Source: Streptomyces qinglanensis (GTDB taxonomy: Bacteria > Actinomycetota > Actinomycetes > Streptomycetales > Streptomycetaceae). Taken from it: a stretch of DNA of 64,000 nucleotides. The DNA is taken from NCBI RefSeq assembly GCF_900111245.1, contig NZ_FOGO01000008.1:62001-126000 (forward strand), in the 5' to 3' direction. Positions 1-9,203 of this stretch are shown piece by piece. Every line of letters begins with the position of its first letter. The stretch's first letter is position 1. Position numbers and translations under genes: made by a program. A model generated the notes under the pieces. The model saw nothing but the letters and a program-made list of their open reading frames with translations. It was not told the origin of the DNA and did not search any database.

Positions 1-2
1 GC

Positions 3-2570
3 TACCTGTACGCGCCGGGGGACGACCCCTTCCGCCAGGCGCCGCGCTGGCGCGACCCGTATCCGGCGGCGCAGCGCGCCGACTTCCGCGAGCTGGCCGA
101 CCGCGCCGAGCGCAACCACGTCACCCTCGGCTGGGCGGTCTCGCCCGGCCAGGGGCTGTGCTTCTCCTCGCCCGAGGACCGCAAGGCGCTGCTGCGCAAG
201 CTGGACGCCATGCGCGCACTGGGCGTGGGCGCCTTCCAACTGCGCTTCGAGGACGTGAGCTACACCGAGTGGCACTGCGACCAGGACGCCGACACCTACG
301 GCTCCGGCCCCGCAGCCGCGGCCCGCGCCCAGGCCGAGCTGGCCAACGCCGTGGCCGACCACCTGGCCACCCGCCACCCGGACGCCGCACCGCTGTCCGT
401 GGTGCCGACGGAGTTCTACCAGAAGGGCCGCACCGCCTACCGGGCCGCGCTCGCCGGGAAGCTCGACGACCGTGTGGAGATCGGCTGGAGCGGGGTGGGG
501 GTGGTGCCGCGCACCATCAGCGGCGCCGAACTCGCCCGCGCACGCAGCGCCTTCCCGCGGCACCGCCTGGTGACGATGGACAACTACCCGGTCAACGACT
601 TCGCCTCGGACCGGATCTTCCTGGGGCCCTACCGGGGCCGCGAACCGGCCGTCGCCTCCGGTTCGGCGGCGCTGCTGACCAACGCCATGAAGCAGCCGCG
701 CGCCTCCCGCATCCCGCTGTTCACGGCCGCCGACTACGCCTGGAACCCGCGCGGCTACCGGCCCAAGGAGTCCTGGCGGGCCGCGGTGGACGACCTGGCG
801 GGCGGCCGCGGCAGCTCCGCCGACGCCCGCGCCGCCGTGCACGCGCTGGCGGGCAACGACGCCTCCTCGATGCTCGGCAGCGACGAGTCCGCCTATGTGC
901 GCCCGCTGCTGGAGAACTTCTGGCGGGAGTACGGGAACGGGCCGGGCTCCGGGCTGGACCGGGCCGCCGAAGAGCTGCGCGACGCCTTCACGACCATGCG
1001 CACGGCGCCCTCGAAGGTGCCCGAGGGGCTCGGCCGGGAGGTGAAGCCGTGGCTCACGCAGCTCTCGCGGCTCGGCGCGGCCGGCGAGCGGGCGGTCGAC
1101 ATGCTGGTCGCACAGCTCGGCGGCGACGGATCCGCGGCCTGGAAGGCGCAGTTGGAGGTGCGGCGGCTGCGCGCCGAGAGCCGCGGGAGCAAGGTCACGG
1201 TCGGCAAGGGGGTGCTCGCGGACTTCACCGACAAGGCGCTGAAGCTGTCCGAGAGCTGGAGCGGCGGCCGGCCCGGGGCGAAGGGGAAGTCCGGCTCCGG
1301 AGGGACCGGCAAGGGCGGCGACAGCGGCACGGGCGCCGACGGCCCGCGGCCCGCGGTGAGCGGCAGCCCGGAGGGCGCTCCCGGCCACCCGCTCTCGGCC
1401 GCCGCCGACGGCGATCCGAGCACGTCCTACCGCGCTGCGGTGCCCCCGGCAGCGGCCACCTTCACACCCGAGCAGCCGCCCATGCTCGTGCCCCCGGCCA
1501 CCGCGGCCGAACCCGACGCCGACGAGGGCGACGGCGGCAGCCGCCCGGCGCGGGACGCGCTGACGATGCGGCTGCCCGAGCCCCGTCCGCTGCGCGCCGT
1601 CACGGTGCTGACCGGCCCGGACTCCGGCACCCGGGGCACGGTCGAGGCGCACGTCCCCGGCAAGGGCTGGCAGCGGCTGGGGGCGCTCTCCCGGACCGGC
1701 TGGACCCACCTGGCCACCGGGGGGCACGACGGACGGGCCGACGCGGTACGGCTGGTGTGGAGCCAGGACGCGAAACCCCCGGTCGTCCACGAGATCACCC
1801 CCTGGTACGCCGACACCCCCGAAGCCTCCCTGTCGCTGCCGCGCACCACCGTGGACGCCGCGATCGGCGGCGGCACCACCCGCGTCACGGCGCGGCTGAC
1901 CGGTAACCGACCCACCGACGTGCGGGACAAGGTCACCGTGCACGCCCCCGAGGGCTTCACCGTGCGCACCCCGTCGCGCACCACCGTGCGGCGGGGCGGC
2001 ACCGTGGACGTGCCGCTGCGGATCAGCGCCGACAGCTCGGTCGGGACGGGCAGTTACCGCATCCCGGTCTCCTTCGGCGGGGAGCGCCGCACGCTCACCG
2101 TCCGGGCCTACCCGCGCACCTCCGGGCCGGATCTGGCCCGCGGGGCCCGCGCGGCGTCGTCCGGGGACGAGACGAAGGACTTCCCGGCCGCCGCGGTCGC
2201 GGACGGCAAGCGCGGCACCCGCTGGTCCTCGCCCGCCGAGGACGGCGCATGGGTGCAGGTGGAACTGGCCGAACGCGCCCGCGTGGGACAGGTCGTCCTG
2301 CGCTGGCAGGACGCCTACGCGGCGCGCTACCGGATCCAGGTCTCCCCCGACGGCAAGCACTGGCGCACCGCGGCCACGGTGCGGGACGGCGAAGGCGGCA
2401 AGGAGTCGGTCCGGATGGACTCGCCCAAGGACACCCGCTTCGTCCGGGTGGTGGGCGACAAGCGGGCGACGCGCTTCGGGATCTCGCTGTGGTCGATGGA
2501 GGTCTACGCCGTGGACTCCGCGGGCCGGGCCAAGCACGCCCGGCGGGACGGCGGCAAGGGCGGCGGGTAG
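3..2570 (+). CDS. Secreted GH84-type beta-N-acetylglucosaminidase (hyaluronidase-like), 5' end outside window
   Basis: The reading frame is open from the left edge, so the start and signal peptide lie outside; 855 residues are visible. The first residues, YLYAPGDDPF followed by WRDPYP, match the (beta/alpha)8 catalytic domain of family 84 glycosidases, which cleave terminal beta-linked GlcNAc with help from the substrate acetamido group. The usual Asp-Asp pair is read here as Glu-Asp in RFEDVSY (about residues 82-87). After the barrel come a helical segment (to about residue 400), a Gly/Ser-rich linker, a discoidin-like (F5/8C) region, a NEW3-like beta domain (about 620-700) and a C-terminal F5/8C domain with the RWSSP and WVQVEL signatures (about 715-850). 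This architecture suits an extracellular enzyme acting on aminosugar polymers. The next gene is convergent. Family is fairly sure, substrate is not. Confidence 0.82.
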   Translation, partial: YLYAPGDDPFRQAPRWRDPYPAAQRADFRELADRAERNHVTLGWAVSPGQGLCFSSPEDRKALLRKLDAMRALGVGAFQLRFEDVSYTEWHCDQDADTYGSGPAAAARAQAELANAVADHLATRHPDAAPLSVVPTEFYQKGRTAYRAALAGKLDDRVEIGWSGVGVVPRTISGAELARARSAFPRHRLVTMDNYPVNDFASDRIFLGPYRGREPAVASGSAALLTNAMKQPRASRIPLFTAADYAWNPRGYRPKESWRAAVDDLAGGRGSSADARAAVHALAGNDASSMLGSDESAYVRPLLENFWREYGNGPGSGLDRAAEELRDAFTTMRTAPSKVPEGLGREVKPWLTQLSRLGAAGERAVDMLVAQLGGDGSAAWKAQLEVRRLRAESRGSKVTVGKGVLADFTDKALKLSESWSGGRPGAKGKSGSGGTGKGGDSGTGADGPRPAVSGSPEGAPGHPLSAAADGDPSTSYRAAVPPAAATFTPEQPPMLVPPATAAEPDADEGDGGSRPARDALTMRLPEPRPLRAVTVLTGPDSGTRGTVEAHVPGKGWQRLGALSRTGWTHLATGGHDGRADAVRLVWSQDAKPPVVHEITPWYADTPEASLSLPRTTVDAAIGGGTTRVTARLTGNRPTDVRDKVTVHAPEGFTVRTPSRTTVRRGGTVDVPLRISADSSVGTGSYRIPVSFGGERRTLTVRAYPRTSGPDLARGARAASSGDETKDFPAAAVADGKRGTRWSSPAEDGAWVQVELAERARVGQVVLRWQDAYAARYRIQVSPDGKHWRTAATVRDGEGGKESVRMDSPKDTRFVRVVGDKRATRFGISLWSMEVYAVDSAGRAKHARRDGGKGGG

Positions 2571-2676
2571 CCCCGGGAGTCAGGGGGCGCCGCGGTGCGG
2601 CACCCCCTCCGGGACGTCTCCGGGACGTACGAAGGCCGCACCCGCGGGGCGGGGGCGGCACAACAAAGCCCGGGTC

Positions 2677-3216
2677 TCAGGCAGTGGATCTGCCGTCGAT
2701 CCGGGCGAGATCGTCATCCGCGCCGTACGGCTGGAGGTAGGGGAGCCACCGTGGGTCCCTGTGCCCCGTGCCGATGATGCGCCAGGCGAGGCCGGAGGGC
2801 GGGGCGGGTTGATGGCGCAACCGCCAGCCCAGCTCGGCGACCTGGCGGTCGGCCTTCACATGGTTGCAGCGGCGGCAGGCCGCCACGACGTTCTCCCAGG
2901 CGTGCGCCCCTCCCCTGCTGCGGGGGATGACGTGGTCGACGCTGGTTGCGATGCCACCGCAGTAGGCGCAGCGGCCGCCGTCCCTGGCGAACAGCGCACG
3001 GCGGGTGAGGGGGACGCTGCCGCGAAAGGGCACCCTCACGAACCGCTTGAGACGGACGACGCTGGGGGCGGGTATGACGTGGGTTGCGCTGTGCATCAGG
3101 GCGCCGGAGTCCTCCAGGCTGATCGCCTTGCCGTTGAGGACGAGTACGAGCGCGCGGCGGAGCGGTACGACGCCGAGCGGCTCGTACGACGCGTTGAGGA
3201 CCAGGACATGCGGCAC
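2677..3216 (-). CDS. HNH endonuclease family protein
   Basis: A 179-residue protein. The GTG start at 3216 is chosen because AAGGAGG lies 6-7 nt upstream and the homologous N-terminus MPHVLVLNASYEPL begins there; the open frame continues upstream without such a site. The C-terminal half has a complete HNH core: CAYC (first zinc pair), the D-H of SVDHVIPRSRGG, the Asn of WENVV, CRRC (second zinc pair) and the final His of NHVKADR. The N-terminal half is the strand-rich domain usual for this actinobacterial group. It is transcribed divergently from the MscS gene, a pairing common in Streptomyces. The family cuts DNA with a single metal ion; the cellular role of this branch is unknown to me. Confidence 0.88.
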   Translation of the reverse strand: MPHVLVLNASYEPLGVVPLRRALVLVLNGKAISLEDSGALMHSATHVIPAPSVVRLKRFVRVPFRGSVPLTRRALFARDGGRCAYCGGIATSVDHVIPRSRGGAHAWENVVAACRRCNHVKADRQVAELGWRLRHQPAPPSGLAWRIIGTGHRDPRWLPYLQPYGADDDLARIDGRSTA

Positions 3217-3490
3217 GGTGCCTCCTTGTACGTCGGCGGCGCGTGGCTCGCGCCGGGACGATCTCCCCTCAGTGTGTCCCGTGCCCTGGTCACTCCGCCA
3301 CCACGACCGGGAAAGGAGATGTGCGTGTTTTGGACCACACCGGCCGCCTCCCGGCCGGAACGGCCTCCTCGCCCGAACGCCTGGCCCCATACTGCTCGGT
3401 GGCACCGGATGTGAAGCCCCTGCGCCGTTAGTGTGGTGCCGGCATTCGTACGGGTGCCTTGCCGAGGTGACACGCACGGAAGGTCGACCT
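3217..3490. promoter_or_regulatory. Divergent intergenic region between HNH nuclease and MscS genes
   Basis: This 274-bp spacer separates two divergent starts and must hold both promoters. The ribosome site AAGGAGG of the nuclease lies at its left edge, and a weaker GGAAGG precedes the MscS GTG. I see no clear -35/-10 pair and no palindromic operator. Confidence 0.4.
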
Positions 3491-4474
3491 GTGTACTGGC
3501 TGCTCAGCGCATCTCCCCCGTCGGACGGCCCCCGGACGCCGAAGTCCCTGGAGGACGCCCAGGACAGTGCGGGAGAGGCGGCCGGATGGGTCCAGGAGCA
3601 CTGGTCGGACTGGCTCACCTCGGGGCTGCGCATCGTCTTCGTCTGCGTCGTCGCCGTGGTGCTGCGCTACCTCGTGCGGCGCGCGATCACCCAGCTGATA
3701 TCCCGGATGAACCGCAGGTCCGAGATCAGCGACAGCGGCAAGGCGCTGCGCGGGCTGCTGGTGAGCGGCGAGCGGCGCAAACAGCGGTCCCAGGCGATCG
3801 GCTCCATCCTGCGCAGCGTCGCCTCCTTCGTGATCATGGGCACCGCCGCTCTGACGGTGCTCTCCGGGCTGGGCATCAACCCCGCGCCGCTGCTGGCCAG
3901 CGCCGGTGTCGCGGGCGTAGCACTGGGCTTCGGCGCCCGCAACCTGGTGACGGACGTCCTGGCGGGGATGTTCATGCTGCTGGAGGACCAGTACGGGGTC
4001 GGCGACCGGGTGGACGCGGGAGAGGCGTCCGGGGTCGTCCTGGAGATCGGACTGCGGGTGACGCAGTTGCGCGGGGACGCGGGCGAGATCTGGTACATCC
4101 GCAACGGCGAGATCAAGCGCATCGGCAACCTCAGCCAGGGCTGGTCCATGGCGGCCCTGGACGTCCGGGTACGCGCCGAGGAGGACCTGGAGGAGGTCCG
4201 GGCCGTGGTCCTCGCGGTCGGCGAGGAGATGAGCAAGGAGCGCCCCTGGGACGAGATCCTGTGGGAGCCGGTGCAGGTGCTCGGCCTGGACGAGGTGACG
4301 CTCGACTCCATGGTGCTGCGCGTCTCGGTCAAGACCATGCCCGAGAAGAACCTGGCGGCGGAGCGGGAGCTGCGCTGGCGGGTGAAGAAGGCACTGGACG
4401 AGCGCGGCATCCGGATCGTGGACGAGCCCTCGCTCGCCCTGCAGTCCCTGCCGTCGCCCTCCCTGGAGAAGTAG
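3491..4474 (+). CDS. Small-conductance mechanosensitive channel (MscS family)
   Basis: A 327-residue inner-membrane protein. The GTG start at 3491 (VYWLLSASPP) has GGAAGG 8-13 nt upstream; the longer open frame runs back into the divergent promoter region. After a short amphipathic N-terminus there is one membrane helix (about 40-62, LRIVFVCVVAVVLRYLV), a second around 105-130, and the pore-lining helix with the hallmark FGARNLVTDVLAG followed by YGVGDRV, which starts the cytoplasmic beta domain. MscS channels open under membrane tension and release solutes on hypo-osmotic shock. It has fewer membrane segments than larger MscK-type proteins. It ends just before a strong hairpin shared with the convergent FHA gene. 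Confidence 0.92.
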   Translation: MYWLLSASPPSDGPRTPKSLEDAQDSAGEAAGWVQEHWSDWLTSGLRIVFVCVVAVVLRYLVRRAITQLISRMNRRSEISDSGKALRGLLVSGERRKQRSQAIGSILRSVASFVIMGTAALTVLSGLGINPAPLLASAGVAGVALGFGARNLVTDVLAGMFMLLEDQYGVGDRVDAGEASGVVLEIGLRVTQLRGDAGEIWYIRNGEIKRIGNLSQGWSMAALDVRVRAEEDLEEVRAVVLAVGEEMSKERPWDEILWEPVQVLGLDEVTLDSMVLRVSVKTMPEKNLAAERELRWRVKKALDERGIRIVDEPSLALQSLPSPSLEK

Positions 4475-4588
4475 CCACGGGGGCCGCCCCGGACACCCGG
4501 CCCCCCGGGGCCCTCACCCGGGAGCAGCAGCACCGGCGGGCGGCGGCTGCGGCCGCGGGGCGGGCCGAGCGCGCATGAAGGGCGGACC

Positions 4589-4630
4589 ACCGCCGGGGGC
4601 GTGGGGGCACGCCCCCACGCCCCCGGCGGT
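4589..4630. terminator. Perfect 20-bp hairpin between convergent genes
   Basis: Two arms of 20 nt (4589-4608 and 4611-4630) are exact reverse complements around a 2-nt loop; the left arm begins ACCGCCGGGGG. It lies between the stop codons of the MscS gene (+) and the FHA gene (-). There is no U-tract, which is normal for actinomycete terminators. Very probably a bidirectional terminator. Confidence 0.82.
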
Positions 4631-4648
4631 CTGGGCTGTCGCGTGGAG

Positions 4649-6139
4649 CTACCGGCGCACCAGCGTGATCGTCGTCCACGCGCCCACGTGCACCCGGTCG
4701 CCCTCCTTGAGGGGGACGGGCACGAAGGGCTGGACCGGATCCTCGGCGCCGTTGATGGTGGTGCCGTTGGTGGAGTCCTGGTCGACGACGGACCAGCTCC
4801 CGTCGGGCTGCTGCACCAGCACCGCGTGCTGGTGCGAGACACCGGGGTCCTCCGGGGAGCGGCCCAGATCGATGTCCGGGGCCTCCCCCGTGGAGGCGCG
4901 GCGGCGGCCGATGGTGACCTGCGGGCCGGTGAGCGGAAGCTGCTGCTCCGGCGAGTAGGCGGGAAGGTTGAGCGCTGCCGCCTCGGGACCGCTGCGCTGC
5001 ATCATCGCCATGAAGTACGCGCGGTCCGGGGCGATCATCGCCGTCCACGCACCGCCGCCCTGCGGCACTCCGCCGCCCTGCGCACCGTGTTCCGGCCGGC
5101 CGTGGTCCGGGGCGCCGTGCTCCGGCATGCCGTGCTCCGGTGCGGGCTGACCGCCGTACTCCGCGGGCCCGCCCTGCTGCGGGGAGCCCGGGCCGGGGCC
5201 GTGCTGGGCCGGTACGTCGGGTGCCGGAGGCGCGGGCGGGCCGGGCGGAGCCGGAGGCGGCCCTGGATGTCCGCCGGGTGCCTGCGGCGGCGCCGGGGGC
5301 GCGCCCGTCTGCTGCTCGGCGGGGCCGGGCGGGGACAGCTCCCAGTCGCCGCCCGTCGGCTGACCGTGCGGAGCGCCGTACGGGTCCGCGGAGGGGCCGG
5401 GAGGGCCGGAGGGGTAGGGCTGCTGCTGGCCCGGGTAATGCTGCTGACCCGGGCCGGGAAAGCCGCCGGGGCCGACCGGGCCGGGCGCGGGTGCTCCGGG
5501 CCCGGCGGGGGCCTGCTGCTCGCCGCGGCCGTCCGTCCCGTAGCCGTGTCCGGGGCCCTGGCCGGGTGCGCCGGGCATGCCCGGCGGGCCGGGCTCACCC
5601 GGGTGACCCGGGCCGTCGAATCCGGGCGGACCGGGCGGGCCGGGGGCCTCGGGACCACCGGGGCCGCCCGGACCGCCGAAGGCGGGGCCGGAGGGCGGGG
5701 GTGCACCGGGGCCGCCCATGCCGGGGCCGGGTGCTCCGGGCCCCGGGGTGCCCGGCCCGGCGGGGGGCGGGAAGCCGGGACGGGCGGCCTGGGGCTGCTG
5801 GCCCGGCGGGACGTAGGTGGTCGGCGAGTGGGTCAGGAAGTTGTAGCGGCACTCCTCGCAGAAGGGCGCCTGGGACTCGCGCGGCGTCCCGCACTGGGGG
5901 CACGGCTCGGACGGGCCCGAACCGGGTCCCGGGTAGCCGTAGCCCTGTCCGGGCGGGGGCGGACCGGGCGCGGGCGGCGGACCGGGCGGGCCCGGGTAGC
6001 CGTAGCCGCCCGGAGCGGGCGGCTGAGGGGGCTGCGGTGCGGCACCGGCGGGCGACCCAGGCGCCTCGGCCATGCGGTGGCCGCAGACCTCGCACCAGTC
6101 GTCGGCCGCTGACTGGTGGCCGTTCGGGCAAGTCGGCAT
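4649..6139 (-). CDS. FHA-domain protein with N-terminal zinc ribbons, last gene of the PknG operon
   Basis: A 496-residue cytoplasmic protein; the ATG at 6139 follows GGGGGAGG. The N-terminus MPTCPNGH with CEVCGH forms one zinc ribbon, and CPQCGTP with CEEC (about 75-100) a second. Residues about 115-340 are a long Pro/Gly/Gln-rich linker. The C-terminal 100 residues are a forkhead-associated domain with the expected phosphothreonine-binding residues (TIGRR, SHQHA, STNGTTING). FHA domains read Thr phosphorylation, so it is a likely reader or substrate of the PknG-type kinase encoded upstream, comparable in logic to mycobacterial GarA, though GarA lacks the ribbons and linker. It follows the VWA gene by 87 nt. 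Confidence 0.87.
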   Translation of the reverse strand: MPTCPNGHQSAADDWCEVCGHRMAEAPGSPAGAAPQPPQPPAPGGYGYPGPPGPPPAPGPPPPGQGYGYPGPGSGPSEPCPQCGTPRESQAPFCEECRYNFLTHSPTTYVPPGQQPQAARPGFPPPAGPGTPGPGAPGPGMGGPGAPPPSGPAFGGPGGPGGPEAPGPPGPPGFDGPGHPGEPGPPGMPGAPGQGPGHGYGTDGRGEQQAPAGPGAPAPGPVGPGGFPGPGQQHYPGQQQPYPSGPPGPSADPYGAPHGQPTGGDWELSPPGPAEQQTGAPPAPPQAPGGHPGPPPAPPGPPAPPAPDVPAQHGPGPGSPQQGGPAEYGGQPAPEHGMPEHGAPDHGRPEHGAQGGGVPQGGGAWTAMIAPDRAYFMAMMQRSGPEAAALNLPAYSPEQQLPLTGPQVTIGRRRASTGEAPDIDLGRSPEDPGVSHQHAVLVQQPDGSWSVVDQDSTNGTTINGAEDPVQPFVPVPLKEGDRVHVGAWTTITLVRR

Positions 6140-6226
6140 GGTGGTGCCTCCCCCTCCGTGCTCCTGCTCGTCGGTACCTGCTGGTGCGGGTCGCGCCGGT
6201 CGTGCGGAGGCGCCGCGGCCTGGACG

Positions 6227-7582
6227 CTAGCGCTTCACGCGGACCGTCTTGGTGGACCGCGTCTCCAGCGTCATCTCGTCGGCCTCGGCGACCTTCGTCT
6301 TCAGTCGAACAGTACCCGTCGCGGCATCCACCACGTCGACCACCTTCGAAAGCAGTTTCGCAGTATCCGTGTTCCCCGACGCGTTCGCCAACTGCACCGC
6401 TCGCCCCAGTTTGGCCGTTGCGCCCGCTTCGTCCCCCGCCTTCCGGAGATCGAGACCCGTACGGATCACCTGGGCCAGCTCGGCCTGCCCCGTGTAGTGC
6501 GCCACCTGCGGGTTGATGGAGGTGGTGGCCACCAGGTCGTCCGTCCACACCGCCCGCACCAGCCCCTGCCCGAGCGTCTGCGCGGTGCCGCCGTCCGGCG
6601 CGGGCAGCACCAGCGAGACCCGCGCGGCGAGCATCTCCTGGCCGATCCCGGCGGCCGGCACCTCCACACAGACGTGGTAGTCGCGCGACTCGTCCCCCCA
6701 GGACCCGGTCGGGTAGTCACCGGCGCGCGGACCGGCCTCCGTGCGGCGGCCGGTCAGCTCCTCGACCGTGGGGGCCACCTGCTTGACGAACGCGATCCGG
6801 GAGCCCTGCGGTGTCCACAGCCGGAGCGCCACGTCGGCGACCTCCTTGCCCATGGCGCTCTCCATCATCCTGGTGAAGTCCGCCGCCAGCCCGTCCGGAT
6901 CGGCCACGATGTCGGCGGTGCCGAGCAGTGCCGAGGCGATCCCGGTGACCTCCTGGACCTCCCAGTCGGTGCCCACCCCCCGTGCGTCACAGGTGAAGTG
7001 GCCCGCGCACGCCTCCAGCGCCTCGCGCAGCGCGGCGGGTTCCTCGTGCTCGTTGCGCCCGTCGGTGAGCAGGATGCCGTGCCGGATGGTGACGTCGGCG
7101 GCGCTCAGCAGCCGGTCGGCCAGCCGCAGCCAGGTGCCGATCGCGGTGCCGCCGCCCGCCGTCAGGCCGCGCAGCGCGTCCTTGGCCTGGGCCCGGGTGG
7201 TGGCGTCGGCGACGGCGAGGGCGCCGCCGCCGGGGAACGCCTGCTTCGCCTTGTGGGTGCCCGCCACGACGGCGAAGGAGACGCCGTCCCGGAGCGTGTC
7301 GATCGCGGCGGCGGTGGCTTCGCGCGCGTTGCGCATCTTGGTGGGCGGGTAGTCCATCGAGCCGGAGCAGTCGAGCATGATGACGACCGCCGCATCCGTC
7401 CCCTCCGCCGCCGCGTCCCGGCCCGGCTCGGTCACCGGCAGCGGCATGCCGCCGGTCGTACCGCCTCCCGTGGAGGTGACGGTGACGACGGCGTTGACCT
7501 CTCGGGCGCCTTCGGGCAGGTACGCGTTCTGGTAGACGTCCACCGAGAAGCGCGGCGCGTTGGACTTCGCGAAGTTGGCCAT
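6227..7582 (-). CDS. von Willebrand factor A (VWA) domain protein of the PknG operon
   Basis: A 451-residue protein starting MANFAKSNAPRFSVDVYQN; the ATG at 7582 has GGAG 9 nt upstream. A short beta region precedes a VWA domain (about 65-250) with an intact MIDAS metal site: DCSGS, then the Thr in the GGGTAIG loop and the Asp of LLTDGRNEHE. The rest is a beta-sandwich and helical tail of the kind seen in bacterial VWA proteins that act with kinases and FHA proteins. No signal peptide or membrane segment, so it probably acts in the cytoplasm as a metal-dependent scaffold. It lies 155 nt after the PP2C gene in the same direction. Confidence 0.87.
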   Translation of the reverse strand: MANFAKSNAPRFSVDVYQNAYLPEGAREVNAVVTVTSTGGGTTGGMPLPVTEPGRDAAAEGTDAAVVIMLDCSGSMDYPPTKMRNAREATAAAIDTLRDGVSFAVVAGTHKAKQAFPGGGALAVADATTRAQAKDALRGLTAGGGTAIGTWLRLADRLLSAADVTIRHGILLTDGRNEHEEPAALREALEACAGHFTCDARGVGTDWEVQEVTGIASALLGTADIVADPDGLAADFTRMMESAMGKEVADVALRLWTPQGSRIAFVKQVAPTVEELTGRRTEAGPRAGDYPTGSWGDESRDYHVCVEVPAAGIGQEMLAARVSLVLPAPDGGTAQTLGQGLVRAVWTDDLVATTSINPQVAHYTGQAELAQVIRTGLDLRKAGDEAGATAKLGRAVQLANASGNTDTAKLLSKVVDVVDAATGTVRLKTKVAEADEMTLETRSTKTVRVKR

Positions 7583-7737
7583 CTGTTCCGCTCCTGTTTG
7601 CTCTCCAGCGACAAGTGGACAACGGGGCGGGGTGGAAGTGCGGTGGTACGTGCGGCCTCTCTCCCCCGGACAGCGCTCCCGTCGCCCCCGGCACCGCACA
7701 GCGCTGTCCGAAGCCCCCCCCCCCGGGCACGCTCGGT

Positions 7738-9201
7738 TCAGGCCGGGCCCGCCCCTCCCGACGGCGCGGGGAACGGCAGCACGGCCACCGTCACGTTGTC
7801 GTGCCCACCGCCGTCCAGCGCATAGCCGACCAGGTGCTGCGCAGCCTGGAGGGGGCGCGCCGAGGCGTCGGCCGGTACGGCCGCGGCCATCTCCCCCGCC
7901 GACTCCGCGTAGTTCCACAGCCCGTCCGTGCACACCACCACGACACCGGGCTGTTCGGGTTTGAACGAGCAGGAGTGCGGGTCGATCTCGTAGGCGTCCG
8001 CGCCCAGCCAGCCGGTGATCGCGTGCGCCCGCGGGTCGGCGTACGCCTCGGCCTCGTCCATCAGCCCCGCGGCGACCATCTGGGCCGCCCAGGAGTCGTC
8101 CTCGGTCAGCCGCGCGGGGGCCGAGGAGCGGTCGTCGGGCACCCAGTAGGCGCGGCTGTCGCCGATCCAGCCGACGGTCACGACGCCCTCCACGCTGACC
8201 GCACCGACGACGGTGCAGGCCGGAGCGTTCTTGGAGGGCTCGACCGGGGTGTCGGCGGCCAGCGCGTTGACCGCGTCCGAGGCGGCCACCAGCGCGTCGT
8301 GCATGGCCTGCTGCGGGTGGCGGCCGGCCGGCAGCGCCCGCCGCAGCGAGGCGCCCGCGGCCTCGGCCGCCGCCGATGACGCCTCGTCGGGGCGGGTGGC
8401 CGAGGAGACTCCGTCGCAGACGACGGCGAGCGTCGCGGGCGCGCCCTCCGGAGTGGCGGCCTCGGCGAGGGCGAAGTAGTCCTCGTTGCGGTGGTGCCGC
8501 AGCCCCCGGTCACTGGCGGCCGCGACGGTGTCCAGCGCGGACTCCATGTGGTCGCGTTCCCGGGGCTGCTTGTGGCCGCAGTGCTCGCAGTAGCCGTCGC
8601 TGTCGATCGTCCCGGTGCCGCAGGCCACGCAGACCGGCCCGGAGGACTGCTGCCCGGCCCCGGCCGCACGCGGATCGGAGGCCGCCGCACCGGACCGCGC
8701 CGCGTCCGGCTCGCCGCGCGGGCCCGGAGCGGCGGAGGCCGGCGGTGCGCCGGGCGGGGTGCTCCCTGGCGGTGCGGGGGCCGCCCCGCCGGTTCCGGCG
8801 GCGGGCGGCTGCGCCGCGTCGGGCCCGGTCGGCGCCGGCGGAGGCGGCGGCGGAGGCGGCGGCACGCTCGGGACCGGGGGCACCGGGGCCGATCCGGCCG
8901 GGCCGCCGGCGGGTGCACCCGGCGCCGCGGGAGGCGCCTGCCCGTTCCCGGCCTGCGGCGGCGCCGCGGGGGGCGGCGGCACCGGAGGCCGCGGCGGGAC
9001 GTCCTGGCCGGGCGGCGCTGCCGCCGGGAAGCCGTCCGGGAGCGTGGGTTCCCGCCGCGGCGCCGGAGGGGTGCCGCGGCCGGCTGCGAGGCCCTGCACG
9101 GCGGCTGCCAGGTCCGCACCGCAGGCGCCGCAGAAGCGGTCGCCCTCCTCGAGCGGTTCCGCACAGCTCGGGCAGGCGGAGAGTCGGTCCAACTGAGGCA
9201 T
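7738..9201 (-). CDS. PP2C-family Ser/Thr protein phosphatase with zinc ribbons
   Basis: A 487-residue protein. It starts at ATG 9201, or at GTG 9207, which overlaps the kinase stop as GTGA; both are in frame and two codons apart. Order: zinc ribbon (CPSC, CGACG; about 10-35), a Pro-rich linker of about 150 residues, a second ribbon (CVACG, CEHCGHK; about 205-230), then the PP2C catalytic domain. The metal-binding motifs are intact: HRNEDY, CDGVSS, GWIGDSRAYW, CTDGLWNY and HDNVTV. It should dephosphorylate Ser/Thr targets using Mn/Mg and, being coupled to the PknG-type kinase, probably opposes it. The ribbons resemble those of the FHA and kinase proteins, suggesting a shared assembly. Confidence 0.92.
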   Translation of the reverse strand: MPQLDRLSACPSCAEPLEEGDRFCGACGADLAAAVQGLAAGRGTPPAPRREPTLPDGFPAAAPPGQDVPPRPPVPPPPAAPPQAGNGQAPPAAPGAPAGGPAGSAPVPPVPSVPPPPPPPPPAPTGPDAAQPPAAGTGGAAPAPPGSTPPGAPPASAAPGPRGEPDAARSGAAASDPRAAGAGQQSSGPVCVACGTGTIDSDGYCEHCGHKQPRERDHMESALDTVAAASDRGLRHHRNEDYFALAEAATPEGAPATLAVVCDGVSSATRPDEASSAAAEAAGASLRRALPAGRHPQQAMHDALVAASDAVNALAADTPVEPSKNAPACTVVGAVSVEGVVTVGWIGDSRAYWVPDDRSSAPARLTEDDSWAAQMVAAGLMDEAEAYADPRAHAITGWLGADAYEIDPHSCSFKPEQPGVVVVCTDGLWNYAESAGEMAAAVPADASARPLQAAQHLVGYALDGGGHDNVTVAVLPFPAPSGGAGPA

Positions 9202-9203
9202 GG

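Noticed and set aside
158..1906. Long overlapping frame inside the GH84 gene
   Set aside because: Arg/Gly/Ala-only composition in a shifted frame of a well-supported gene: a high-GC shadow.
5140..6516. Long + strand frames opposite the FHA and VWA genes
   Set aside because: Composition is Arg/Pro/Gly-only and they lie antisense to genes with clear domains and ribosome sites.
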